This document shows positions 42,883 to 51,411 of a DNA stretch of 64,000 nucleotides, one piece after another; within the stretch, counting starts at the first letter, position 1; every line of letters begins with the position of its first letter. Under the pieces are notes generated by a model that searched no databases, was not told the origin of the DNA, and saw only the letters and a program-made list of their open reading frames with translations. The position numbers were made by a program, and so were the translations under genes. The DNA is from Micromonospora pallida (lineage in GTDB: Bacteria > Actinomycetota > Actinomycetes > Mycobacteriales > Micromonosporaceae): positions 5,457,001 through 5,521,000 of the forward strand of contig NZ_FMHW01000002.1 in assembly GCF_900090325.1 (NCBI RefSeq), given 5' to 3'.

Positions 42883-43040
42883 ATCGCCCGGTATTGGCGG
42901 GAAGAAATCGTGGTGGGACGGGTGGACGGTTCGTGCGGTGTGGACCACAGGAGCCTTCCGGCGGCTTGACCGGTGGCAGTAGGTTCAGGATCCGCCACGC
43001 AGCGCCGCGTGGCGACCACCCGCCGGACGCGGAGGTGCAC

Positions 43041-43904
43041 GTGACGTCACTGGACGATCCGGGGCGAACCGCCCGGTCGATGTGGACCCACTACGAGCCG
43101 CTGCACGTGGTGACCTACTTCCATCCCCGCTCCCGAGCCGCGTTCGAGGCAGTCGGATTGCGCGGGTACTGGCGTGGCTACTTCGCCGGGCGGACCGCGC
43201 CGCTGGGCGCGACCGAGGCCGCCCCGGTCGTCGCGGCCTTCTTCACCTTCGCCCCGCAGGTGGTCGGTCGGGCGCTGCCGGCGGTCTGGCAGTTGGCCAC
43301 CCCGGCGGAGGCGCTGCGGGCCCGGCTCACCGGCGCGGTGCAGGCGCTCGCCGAGCTGACGTACGAACTGCCCGAGGCACACTTGGCCGAGGCGGCGGAA
43401 CTGTTGGAGGCCGCCGCCTCGGCGGTGGAGCCGGGCGGCCGGGTGCTGGGCGCGGCGAACGCTGCCCTGCCCCGCGCCGAGTACCCGCTCGCCCGGCTCT
43501 GGCAGGCGGCCACCACCCTGCGCGAGCACCGGGGCGACGGGCACGTGGCGGCGCTGGTCGCCGCCGGCCTCGACCCGGTGGAGACGCTGGCCTGGCGGGT
43601 CGCCGACGGCCTACAGCCGATCATGCTGACCGGCCGGGGCTGGTCCGAGGAGCAGTGGCACGCGGCCCAGGCCCGGCTGGTCGAGCGCGGCTGGCTGACC
43701 CCGGACGGGAAGCCCTCCGAGGAGGGCCGGGCCGGCTTCCGGGCGGTCGAGGAGGCCACCAACCGGGCCGCCGCCCACCCGTGGCAGGCGCTCGGCGCCC
43801 AGCGCGTCGAACGGCTCCGGGAACTGCTCGAACCACTGGCCCGCCGCTGCCACACGATGATCCCCCCGGACAACCCGATCGGCCTGCCGACCCTCTCGGA
43901 CTGA
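43041..43904 (+). CDS. SCO6745-like actinobacterial protein
   Basis: A 287-aa all-helical protein of a family widespread in actinobacteria (SCO6745-like). Signature blocks: MWTHYEPLHVVTYFHPRSRA, LRGYWRGYFAGRTAPLG, and a C-terminal winged-helix-like segment GWSEEQWHAAQARLVERGWL followed by HPWQALGAQRVERL. Biochemical role unknown; the C-terminus looks like a MarR-type wHTH. GTG at 43041 with GGAGG 6 bases upstream; the longer open frame runs through the family B palindrome and is not genuine. Confidence 0.85.
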   Translation: MTSLDDPGRTARSMWTHYEPLHVVTYFHPRSRAAFEAVGLRGYWRGYFAGRTAPLGATEAAPVVAAFFTFAPQVVGRALPAVWQLATPAEALRARLTGAVQALAELTYELPEAHLAEAAELLEAAASAVEPGGRVLGAANAALPRAEYPLARLWQAATTLREHRGDGHVAALVAAGLDPVETLAWRVADGLQPIMLTGRGWSEEQWHAAQARLVERGWLTPDGKPSEEGRAGFRAVEEATNRAAAHPWQALGAQRVERLRELLEPLARRCHTMIPPDNPIGLPTLSD

Positions 43905-43932
43905 CCCCCGGCCCTGCCGGACTGATCCGGCC

Positions 43933-44008
43933 GCTGCCGGCCCCCGCCGGGCGATCCGGGGTCTGCCGGCCCCGCCGGGCGATCCGGGGTCTGCCGGCCC
44001 CGCCCGGC
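43933..44008. repeat. 28-bp tandem repeat, about 2.7 copies
   Basis: Units at 43933-43960 and 43961-43988 and a partial third, consensus gtctgccggccccgccgggc followed by gatccggg. It fills most of the gap between the SCO6745-like gene and the HAD gene. Confidence 0.8.
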
Positions 44009-44041
44009 TGACCGGCCCGGGACACGGCAGGATGGGGAGCT

Positions 44042-44689
44042 GTGACGGATGCGGTGGTCTTCGACCTCGACGGCGTGATCGTGGACTCCGAGCCGGTGTG
44101 GGAGGAGGTCCGCCGCGCGTACGTGGCGGCGCACGGCGGCACCTGGCAGCCGGATACCCAGCGCCGGCTGATGGGGATGAGCACCGGGGAGTGGTCCCGC
44201 TACCTCAGCGATGACCTCGGCGTCGACCGGACCGCCGAGCAGGTGGCCGCCGAGGTGGTCGAGGAGATGACCCGGCGGTACGCCGAGCACGTCCCGCTGA
44301 TCGACGGGGCCGACGACGTGGTGCGTCAGCTAGCCACCCGCTGGCCCCTGGGGCTGGCCAGTTCCTCACCGACCCGGCTGATCGCGGCGGCGCTGGCCGC
44401 GACCGGCCTGACCGACACCTTCGGCGCGACCCTCTCCACCGAGGAGACGGCGCAGGGCAAGCCGGCTCCGGACGTCTACCTGGCGGTGGCCGCGCGCCTC
44501 GGCGTGGAACCGGCGCGCTGCGTGGCGGTGGAGGACTCCTCCAACGGGGTACGGTCCGCCGCGGCGGCGGGAATGCGGGTGGTGGCGGTGCCGCACGGGG
44601 CGTACCCGCTGGACCCGGACGCCGAACGGCTCGCCGCCGTGGTGCTCCCGTCGATCGGCGCGCTCACCCCGGAGGTCGTCGCCGGCTGA
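44042..44689 (+). CDS. HAD family phosphatase, beta-phosphoglucomutase-like
   Basis: A 215-aa HAD superfamily enzyme: motif I VFDLDGVIVDSEP, motif II ASSSPT, motif III GKPAPDVYL with Lys, motif IV VAVEDSSNGVRSAAAAG. The ExxExx cap between motifs I and II fits the subfamily of sugar-phosphate phosphatases and phosphomutases. Substrate unknown. GTG start at 44042. Its stop overlaps a small downstream frame by one base. Confidence 0.9.
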   Translation: MTDAVVFDLDGVIVDSEPVWEEVRRAYVAAHGGTWQPDTQRRLMGMSTGEWSRYLSDDLGVDRTAEQVAAEVVEEMTRRYAEHVPLIDGADDVVRQLATRWPLGLASSSPTRLIAAALAATGLTDTFGATLSTEETAQGKPAPDVYLAVAARLGVEPARCVAVEDSSNGVRSAAAAGMRVVAVPHGAYPLDPDAERLAAVVLPSIGALTPEVVAG

Positions 44690-44793
44690 TGGTTCCCACC
44701 ACGGCCACGCCGGTCGGACCAGGCCTCTTCCCACCGGCGGCCCCCACGCCGGGACTGATCGACTACGTCAGCCGGGCGACGGCGGCCGGCTGA
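44689..44793 (+). CDS. Possible small coupled ORF
   Basis: A 34-codon frame whose ATG shares a base with the stop of the HAD gene (TGATG), the classic reinitiation arrangement. The peptide is rich in Pro/Thr/Ala and ends GLIDYVSRATAAG. No family recognised; codon positions do look biased, but the length is too short to decide. It may be a chance frame. Confidence 0.25.
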   Translation: MVPTTATPVGPGLFPPAAPTPGLIDYVSRATAAG

Positions 44794-44874
44794 CCCCCCG
44801 GCCTGCTGCCGAAACCGGCATGATCGGGGCACGGTCGGGTACGGCAGCGCCCGACCGGGAGGAGAGGGGACGGG

Positions 44875-45888
44875 ATGAAGGCGATCGTGTACGAGCGCAA
44901 CGGCGACCCCTCGGTGCTCCGGGTGGTCGACCGGCCGGTGCCGGAACCCGGTCCCGGGGAGGTGCTGGTACGGCTGGCGGTCGCCGGGGTGAACCCGACC
45001 GACTGGAAGGCGCGTCGCGACCGGTCGCTGCCGGAGGGCTGGCAGACCCCGGGGCAGGACGGCGCGGGGGTGATCGAGGCGGTCGGCAACGGGCTGGACC
45101 GGCACCTGATCGGCGAGCGGGTCTGGGTGTGGGAGGCGGCCTGGCGGCGCCCGTGGGGCACCGCCGCCGAGTACACGGTGGTGCCGGCACGGCAGGCGGT
45201 GCCGCTCGGCGACGCTTCCTTCGACCTGGGGGCCTGCCTGGGCATCCCGTTCCTCACCGCGCACCGCTGCCTGACCGCCGGGGAGACCACGCCGCAGCGG
45301 CTGCACGCCGGGGCGCTGACCGGCCGGGTGGTGCTGGTGCAGGGCGGGGCCGGCGCGGTGGGGAACGCGGCGGTGCAGCTCGCCCGCTGGGCCGACGCCA
45401 CGGTGATCGCCACCGTCAGCAGCCCGGAGAAGGCCCTGCTCGCGGCGGCGGCCGGCGCCGACCACGTGATCAACTATCGGGAGCAGGACGTGGTGGCGGA
45501 GGTCCGCCGGGTTACGCCCGACGGGGTGGACGCGATCGTGGAGGTCTCCGCCGCCCGTAACGCCGCCACCGACGTACGGATCCTGCGGGCCGGCGCGGTG
45601 GTCAGCGTCTACGCCGACGACGGCGGCGACCAGGTGAGCCTGCCGATCCGGGCGCTGATGCTGCCGAACGCGCGCTGGCAGTTCGTCCTCGTCTACACCA
45701 TGCCCTGGTCGGCCAAGGAGCAGGCGATCACGGACGTGACGGCGGCGGTCGCCCAGGGGCACGTACGGGTGGGCGAGGAGGCCGGTCTGCCGCTGCACCA
45801 CTATCCGCTCGACGCCACGGCGGCGGCGCACCGCAGCGTGGAGGAGTCGGTGGTCGGCAAGGTGCTGCTCAGCACCAGCGCGGCCTGA
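44875..45888 (+). CDS. NADPH:quinone reductase-like zinc-type dehydrogenase (MDR family)
   Basis: A 337-aa medium-chain dehydrogenase/reductase of the zeta-crystallin type, without the structural-zinc cysteines. KAIVYERNGDPSVLRVVD and VAGVNPTDWKARRD mark the GroES-like domain; VVLVQGGAGAVGNAAVQLAR is the NADPH-binding Rossmann loop; GADHVINYREQDV is the typical following segment. It likely reduces quinones or enones. ATG with GGAGGAGAGG upstream. A frameshifted paralogue lies at 61639-62618. Confidence 0.9.
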   Translation: MKAIVYERNGDPSVLRVVDRPVPEPGPGEVLVRLAVAGVNPTDWKARRDRSLPEGWQTPGQDGAGVIEAVGNGLDRHLIGERVWVWEAAWRRPWGTAAEYTVVPARQAVPLGDASFDLGACLGIPFLTAHRCLTAGETTPQRLHAGALTGRVVLVQGGAGAVGNAAVQLARWADATVIATVSSPEKALLAAAAGADHVINYREQDVVAEVRRVTPDGVDAIVEVSAARNAATDVRILRAGAVVSVYADDGGDQVSLPIRALMLPNARWQFVLVYTMPWSAKEQAITDVTAAVAQGHVRVGEEAGLPLHHYPLDATAAAHRSVEESVVGKVLLSTSAA

Positions 45889-45996
45889 CCGGCGAATCGC
45901 CGCGGTTTCCGCCGACCGGGGGACGAACACGTCGACCGGCGGTAAACGCGAGAAGGCTTCGCAACAATTCAGGTGCGGGCAGGACCCGCGTTAGTG

Positions 45997-46031
45997 GGCG
46001 GCCCCGGCGCGGTGCGAACGCCGGGGCCGCC
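45997..46031. terminator. Strong hairpin terminator between convergent genes
   Basis: Perfect 13-bp arms ggcggccccggcg (45997-46009) and complement (46019-46031) around a 9-base loop, then tctt. A second, weaker ggggtag/ctacccc hairpin lies at 46043-46068. Together they separate the convergent reductase and ligase genes. Confidence 0.85.
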
Positions 46032-46094
46032 TCTTGGGGGGAGGGGTAGCAGTCTTCCGCCCTACCCCCTCATGCGCCGGGGTGCCGAGAACTG

Positions 46095-47741
46095 TTACAC
46101 CGTCACTTCGTGCACCTGGAGTGCGCCGTCGGCGTAACGAGCCCGGACGACCTTCTTGTCGAACTTGCCGACACTGGTCTTCGGCACCGCCTCGATGAAC
46201 GCCCACCGTTCGGGCAGTTGCCACCGCGCCACCGACCCGGCGAGGAACTCGCGCAGATCCTCCGGGGTGGCCGAGGCCCCCTCGCGGAACACCACCGTGG
46301 CGAGCGGTCGCTCGTCCCACCGTTCGTCCGGCACCCCGACCACACACGCCTCAAGCACGGCCGGGTGGGCCATCAGGGCGTTCTCCAACTCCACCGACGA
46401 GATCCACTCGCCACCGGACTTGATCACGTCCTTGGACCGGTCGGTCAACACGATGAAGCCGTCCGGGGAGAGCGTGCCGACGTCGCCAGTGCGCAACCAT
46501 CCGTCACGGAACTTCTCCCCGTCCGGGGCCTCGTCACCGAGGTAACGCGCGGTCACCCAGGGGCCGCGTACCTCCAGCTCACCGACGGAGGTGCCGTCGG
46601 CGGGCAGCACCGTGGCGTCCGGACCGACGATCCGGGCGTCCACCCCGGCCGGGACACGTCCCTGGGTGTAGCGGTACCGCCAGGCGTCCTCGCCGGTCGC
46701 CCCGGCCGGCGGGCGGGACACCGAGCCGAGCGGTGACATCTCGGTCATTCCCCAGGCGTGCACCAGCTCGATGCCGTACCGCTCGGCGAAGGCGTGCATC
46801 AGGGCGGGCGGGCAGGCCGAGCCGCCGACGATGACCTCGCGCAGCCCGGAAACGTCGACCTCGTGGGTGTCCAGGTACGCCAGCAGGTCAGTCCAGATGG
46901 TCGGCACCGCGGCGGCCAGCGTGGGCCGTTCCGTGGCGATCATCTCGGCGATCGGCGCGGCCTGAAGGAACCGGTCCGGCATGACCAACGACGCACCGGA
47001 GAGGAACGCCGCGTACGGCAGGCCCCAGGACATCGCGTGGAACATCGGCACGATGACCAGTTCCCGGGTGGACGGGTCGAGCCCGAACGCCTCGGGCAGA
47101 CAGATCTGGAGCGAGTGCAGGTAGATCGAGCGGTGCGAGTAGGCCACCCCCTTCGGGTGGCCGGTGGTGCCGGAGGTGTAGCAGAGCGCCGCCGCGTCGC
47201 GCTCGTCCACCGCCGGCCAGTCGTAGACCTCCGGGCGGTCGGCCAGCAGCGCGTCCCAGTGATGTACGACGATCCGGTCGCCGGCCGCCGCCAGCAGGGG
47301 CGCCGGGTCGCCGCCGCCGACCACCACCACGTGCCGCACCGTGGTCATCTCGCCGATCACCCGGGCCAGCAGCGGGATCAGGGTGCTGTCGACCAGCACC
47401 ACGCGGTCCTCGGCGTGGTTGGCGACGTAGGCGACCTGGTCCGGGAAGAGCCGGATGTTCAGGGTGTGCAGCACCGCGCCCATGCTGGGCACCGCGAAGT
47501 ACGCCACCAGGTGCTCGTTGTTGTTCCACATGAAGGTGCCGACCCGCTCGTCACCGGTCACCCCGCACTCGTTGCGCAGCGCGTGGGCGAGCCGGGCGGC
47601 CGTCCGGGCCACCTCGGCGTACGTCATCCGGCGGGGCTCCGCGCCCGTCCAGGTGACCACCTCGGCCGTGCCGTGCACCGTGGCGCCGTGCTCGAGGATC
47701 CGGGCAACCTGGAGCGGAGTGTCCATCATGGTGCTACGCAT
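46095..47741 (-). CDS. AMP-forming fatty-acid/acyl-CoA synthetase
   Basis: A 548-aa ANL-superfamily ligase that activates a carboxylic acid with ATP to acyl-AMP and then to acyl-CoA. The P-loop is LCYTSGTTGHPKGVAYSH, followed by HAWGMTEMSPLGSV (A5), WLRTGDVGTLSPDGFI (A7), DRSKDVIKSGGEWIS (A8) and KTSVGKFDKKVVR with the adenylation Lys (A10). The sequence resembles medium/long-chain FadD types. The ATG at 47741 has no ribosome site and sits close to a tagttt-type -10, so a leaderless message is likely; 54 bases separate it from the divergent Nudix gene. Confidence 0.92.
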   Translation of the reverse strand: MRSTMMDTPLQVARILEHGATVHGTAEVVTWTGAEPRRMTYAEVARTAARLAHALRNECGVTGDERVGTFMWNNNEHLVAYFAVPSMGAVLHTLNIRLFPDQVAYVANHAEDRVVLVDSTLIPLLARVIGEMTTVRHVVVVGGGDPAPLLAAAGDRIVVHHWDALLADRPEVYDWPAVDERDAAALCYTSGTTGHPKGVAYSHRSIYLHSLQICLPEAFGLDPSTRELVIVPMFHAMSWGLPYAAFLSGASLVMPDRFLQAAPIAEMIATERPTLAAAVPTIWTDLLAYLDTHEVDVSGLREVIVGGSACPPALMHAFAERYGIELVHAWGMTEMSPLGSVSRPPAGATGEDAWRYRYTQGRVPAGVDARIVGPDATVLPADGTSVGELEVRGPWVTARYLGDEAPDGEKFRDGWLRTGDVGTLSPDGFIVLTDRSKDVIKSGGEWISSVELENALMAHPAVLEACVVGVPDERWDERPLATVVFREGASATPEDLREFLAGSVARWQLPERWAFIEAVPKTSVGKFDKKVVRARYADGALQVHEVTV

Positions 47742-47795
47742 GGGTAACAAACTAGTGTCGCGGACATCACATTGGGAACCCCGTAGATTGGGCCG

Positions 47796-48287
47796 GTGAG
47801 CGTTTCCTGGGCCGAGTCGTACGTCGGACAACTGCGCGCGCTGGCCGGCGACCGCACCCTGATGTTCGTCGGCGCCCGGGCCGTGCTGCGGGACCGGCGC
47901 GGACGGGTGCTGCTCATCCAGCGCTCGGACAACGGCCACTGGTCGATGCCGGCCGGCGCGATGGAGCTGGGCGAGTCGATCGCCGACTGCGCCGTCCGGG
48001 AGGTCCGCGAGGAGACCGGGCTACGGGCCCTGCGGGTCAGCGCCTTCGCCCTCTACACCGGCCCGGACCGCACCCACACCAACATGTACGGCCACACGTA
48101 CCAGGTCTTCACGGCCGCGTTCCAGGTCGACGAATGGGACGGCGAACTGCTGCGGATCACCGACGAGACCACCGACGCCGGTTTCTTCCACCCGAACGCC
48201 TTCCCCGCCCCGCTCTCCCCCTCGGTCGTCGAGACCCTCGCCGACCTGGCCGTCTTCGAGCAGACCGACCGGCTGATCCTCAAGTAG
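47796..48287 (+). CDS. Nudix hydrolase
   Basis: A 163-aa pyrophosphohydrolase. The full Nudix box is present: GAMELGESIADCAVREVREE followed by TGL (residues about 62-84, pattern Gx5Ex7REUxEExGU). WSMPAGAMELG precedes it and RTHTNMYGHTYQVF follows. It cleaves nucleoside diphosphates linked to another moiety; the substrate is undefined. The start is a GTG. Divergent from the acyl-CoA synthetase gene with a 54-bp shared promoter region. Confidence 0.9.
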   Translation: MSVSWAESYVGQLRALAGDRTLMFVGARAVLRDRRGRVLLIQRSDNGHWSMPAGAMELGESIADCAVREVREETGLRALRVSAFALYTGPDRTHTNMYGHTYQVFTAAFQVDEWDGELLRITDETTDAGFFHPNAFPAPLSPSVVETLADLAVFEQTDRLILK

Positions 48288-48324
48288 CCCCGGACGGGCA
48301 CCCGAGGACCAGCCGGCCGGCCGG

Positions 48325-49212
48325 TCAGACGTACCGGCAGGTACGGGCGATGGCCGACGCCTCGTCCCGCCACTCCGGCGTGGACGTGGAGAACTCGCTC
48401 CCGATGGCGAACGTGGTGCCCGGCGTGCCCGCCGGGGCCGACATCGGGATCGTTATCGACGCGAGGCCACCCGGCGCGAGCGGACCGGCCGTACACACCC
48501 CGAGGCCGGGCGAGAAGTCACACTGCCAAATCGTCCCGGTGTCGCTGGTGGGCGCTCCGTCGTTCGTGACCCCGGCGGGCCACTGGACGACCAGACGCAG
48601 GTCCTCGGTGGGCCCCGAACCGATGTTCGTGACGAGGAACTCTGGCAGGAACTGCCCGCCGGTGGCCGGCACCGCGATGTCCCTCCAGACGCTGTCGTCC
48701 CGGGCGGCCACCAGTTGCAGTTCCGGCACCAGGGAGTGGGTGGTCTGGACCTGGCCGGTGTTGTTGGCGGTGGTCGACTCGCGGGCGCTGGTCGAGATCG
48801 TGGCGCTGATCGTCTCGACCGTGCCGATCGGCTGCACCGGCATCCCGAAGTAGATGTTCAGCGGCTCGGCGGAGCCGCCGGCCGGCACCTCCGGGCCCCC
48901 GTAATAGACGTCGGTGCAGACGAAGGTCACGTAGTCGCACTGCCAGGACGGGTCACCGATGATCCAGGCCCCGGCCGGAAGCTGGAACGCGATGGTGACG
49001 TCCGGCGCGGCGACCGTGCCGATGTTGTCGACGACAGCCGACACAACCGTCTGGGCGCGGGTGTCGCCTGTCATGATCACGGTGGCGGACATGGTGAGCC
49101 GGAGGTCGGGCCGCGACGGGGCGGCGACGGCCGGAGCCGGCAGCAGCGCCCCGGCCGCGACGGCGAGGAGAGCGAGCCCGGCCCGGAACGGGCGGGTACG
49201 GCGTAACGACAT
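48325..49212 (-). CDS. Secreted protein with two Ig-like (DUF11/CARDB-type) domains
   Basis: A 295-aa exported protein. Signal peptide MSLRRTRPFRAGLALLAVAAG and cleavage near AVAAP. Two beta-sandwich repeats follow: the first has VVDNIGTVAAPDVTIAFQLP, the second FLVTNIGSGPTEDLRLVVQWP, each followed by a cysteine pair (WQCDYVTFVC and WQCDFSPGLGVC). Such repeats are common in cell-surface adhesins and spacer proteins; no enzymatic motif and no sorting signal is visible. Conserved terminal cysteine in TCRYV. Single gene, stop 38 bases from the convergent Nudix gene. Confidence 0.8.
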   Translation of the reverse strand: MSLRRTRPFRAGLALLAVAAGALLPAPAVAAPSRPDLRLTMSATVIMTGDTRAQTVVSAVVDNIGTVAAPDVTIAFQLPAGAWIIGDPSWQCDYVTFVCTDVYYGGPEVPAGGSAEPLNIYFGMPVQPIGTVETISATISTSARESTTANNTGQVQTTHSLVPELQLVAARDDSVWRDIAVPATGGQFLPEFLVTNIGSGPTEDLRLVVQWPAGVTNDGAPTSDTGTIWQCDFSPGLGVCTAGPLAPGGLASITIPMSAPAGTPGTTFAIGSEFSTSTPEWRDEASAIARTCRYV

Positions 49213-49355
49213 GTGTCATCCCCCATGTGTCGATGGTCAGTCCACTTAGGAGGACGCCGTCGCGGCCGTTTTCGTTACATCACCCGAGAGCCCGCGTCGA
49301 CGCCGGACCGGGAAACCCCTGGACAGGACGCGGCGAACCGGCGAGCATCCCGCAC

Positions 49356-50654
49356 GTGCTGTTCAGCCTGCTCCGCCGCGCGGCGATCGACCTCGGACCG
49401 CTGCGCACCTCCCGGGACTTCCGGTTGGTCTTCACCGGGGCGGGAGTGTCGGCTTTCGGGTCGTTCATCACCTACGTCACGTTGCCATACCAGGTGTACC
49501 AGATCACCGGGGATCCCCTGCTGGTCGGGTTGATCGGCGTCTGTGAACTCGTACCCCTGCTGGTGATGGCCTTCGTCGGCGGCGCGCTCGCCGACTACCT
49601 GGACCGCCGGCTGCTGGTGCTCGGCGGCGAGATCGGCTTCACCCTGCTCTGCGGTGTGCTGCTGGTCAACTCGCTCGGCGACCAGCCGCAGCTCTGGCTG
49701 CTTTATCTGGTGGCGGCGCTGACCGCGGCGCTGGACGGACTGCAACGACCGGCCATGGAGGGGCTCACGCCGCGCATCGTCGCCCCGGACCAGATCCCGG
49801 CGGCCAGCGCGCTGAACTCGCTGCGGATGCAGCTCGCCCAGCTCGGCGGGCCGGGTGTCGCCGGCATCCTGATCGCCACCGTCGACCTGGCCTGGGTGTA
49901 CGCGATCGACCTGGCCACCTTCGCCGTATCGCTGGTCTGCCTGGCGGCGGTCCGCGCGGTGCCGCCGCCCCCGGCCGCCGACCGACCGTCACTGCGCTCG
50001 GTGGTGACCGGCCTGCGGTACGCCCGCAGCCGCCCCGAGCTGCTCGGCACCTACCTGGTCGACATCAACGCGATGTTCTTCGGCATGCCGCAGGCCCTCT
50101 ACCCGTTCATGGCCGAGAAGCTGGGTGGGCCGTCGGTGCTCGGGCTGCTCTATGCCGCACCGGCGGTCGGCTCGATGATCGCCACCGTCGGCTCCGGCTG
50201 GACCGCCCGGGTGCACCGGCACGGGCTCATGGTGGTGCTCGCCGCCGGGGCCTGGGGTCTGGGGATCATCGGCGTCGGCCTGGTCGACTCGCTCTGGCTG
50301 GCCCTGTTCTTCCTGGCCCTGGCGGGCGCGGCGGACATGGTCTCCGGCCTGTTCCGCATGATCATCTGGAACCAGACCATCCCCGACCACCTGCGCGGCC
50401 GGCTCGCCGGCATCGAGTTGCTCTCCTACTCGACCGGGCCACTCCTCGGTCAACTCCGCTCCGGCCTGGCCGCCCGCTGGATGGGGGTCAACGGCTCGAT
50501 CATCTCCGGCGGCATCCTCTGCGTCGTCGGCACCGCCGCGCTCGCCGCCCTGCTGCCCACCTTCGTCCGCTACGACGGCCGCGACGGGCTGGCCCGCAAA
50601 CAGGCCGAGGACGCGGCCTGGGCGGCCACCGCCGCCGACCGCGCCCCGGCCTGA
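49356..50654 (+). CDS. MFS transporter, EntS-type exporter
   Basis: A 432-aa protein with about 12 membrane helices: LGPLRTSRDFRLVFTGAGVS start, GGALADYLDRRLLVLGGEIG (loop 2-3 motif), and TPRIVAPDQIPAASALNS (helix 4-5 loop), all typical of the enterobactin-exporter-like group. GTG at 49356 chosen; the open frame starts at 49227 but that part overlaps the divergent promoter. No siderophore genes lie nearby, so substrate is unknown. Confidence 0.87.
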   Translation: MLFSLLRRAAIDLGPLRTSRDFRLVFTGAGVSAFGSFITYVTLPYQVYQITGDPLLVGLIGVCELVPLLVMAFVGGALADYLDRRLLVLGGEIGFTLLCGVLLVNSLGDQPQLWLLYLVAALTAALDGLQRPAMEGLTPRIVAPDQIPAASALNSLRMQLAQLGGPGVAGILIATVDLAWVYAIDLATFAVSLVCLAAVRAVPPPPAADRPSLRSVVTGLRYARSRPELLGTYLVDINAMFFGMPQALYPFMAEKLGGPSVLGLLYAAPAVGSMIATVGSGWTARVHRHGLMVVLAAGAWGLGIIGVGLVDSLWLALFFLALAGAADMVSGLFRMIIWNQTIPDHLRGRLAGIELLSYSTGPLLGQLRSGLAARWMGVNGSIISGGILCVVGTAALAALLPTFVRYDGRDGLARKQAEDAAWAATAADRAPA

Positions 50655-50682
50655 TCCGAGCCTCCCCTGCACCCCGCTGGCG

Positions 50683-51225
50683 TCAGCGGGCGAACTCCTC
50701 GACGATCGTCGCGCAGAACGCCGGCAGGTCGTCCGGCTTCCGGCTGCTGACGATGCCGCCGTCGACCACGCACTCCTCGTCGACCCACGCCGCCCCGGCG
50801 TTGACCAGGTCGGTTCGCAGGCTCGGCCAGGAGGTGATCCGCCGGCCCCGGACCAGGTCCGCCTCGACCAACGTCCACGGGCCGTGGCAGATCACCCCGA
50901 TCGGCTTGCCCTGCTCGCGGAAGCTCCGCACGAACCGCACCGCCTCCGGGTCGGACCGCAGGAAGTCCGGGTTCGCCACCCCGCCCGGCAGCACCAGCGC
51001 GTCGTACGCCCCGACGTCCGCCTGGGCCACCGGCACGTCCACGTGGTAACTGGTCGACGGATCGAGGTGGTTGAACGATCGGATCTCCCCGCCCCTGAGC
51101 GAGACCAGTTCCGTCCGGGCCCCGGCCTTCTCCACCGCCTCACGGGGCTGGACGTACTCGACCTCCTCCACGCCGTCGGCGGCCAGGAACGCGATCCGCC
51201 TGCCCTTGAGTGTTCGGCCTGACAT
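50683..51225 (-). CDS. DJ-1/PfpI family protein
   Basis: A 180-aa type-1 glutamine-amidotransferase-like protein. RIAFLAADGVEEVEYVQPRE (Glu of the site), ALVLPGGVANPDFLRSD, and the nucleophile elbow IGVICHGPWTLVEAD with Cys are all present. This group includes deglycases and proteases of the PfpI type; which activity applies is unresolved. ATG at 51225 with AGGACAGG upstream. Convergent with the MFS gene, 28 bases between stops. Confidence 0.9.
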   Translation of the reverse strand: MSGRTLKGRRIAFLAADGVEEVEYVQPREAVEKAGARTELVSLRGGEIRSFNHLDPSTSYHVDVPVAQADVGAYDALVLPGGVANPDFLRSDPEAVRFVRSFREQGKPIGVICHGPWTLVEADLVRGRRITSWPSLRTDLVNAGAAWVDEECVVDGGIVSSRKPDDLPAFCATIVEEFAR

Positions 51226-51300
51226 CAGCCTGTCCTCCTCTCCGTCTCGTCCTGTTTTGGTACGTACTGCTGGTGTTCCCGGGGCGGGAGGGACGAAACG

Positions 51301-51367
51301 CGCCGGCCCCGCCATAGCGGACGCGCCGGCCCCGCCATAGCGGACGCGCCGGCCCCGCCACAGCGGG
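51301..51367. repeat. 23-bp tandem repeat upstream of hldE
   Basis: Units cgccggccccgccatagcgg plus acg at 51301-51323 and 51324-51346, then a diverged partial unit to 51367. It lies in the 186-bp gap between the divergent PfpI and hldE genes. Confidence 0.85.
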
Positions 51368-51411
51368 CGGGGTCGGGTTTGACCTGCCAGGGCAGGGGGA
51401 TCCGGCAGAAC

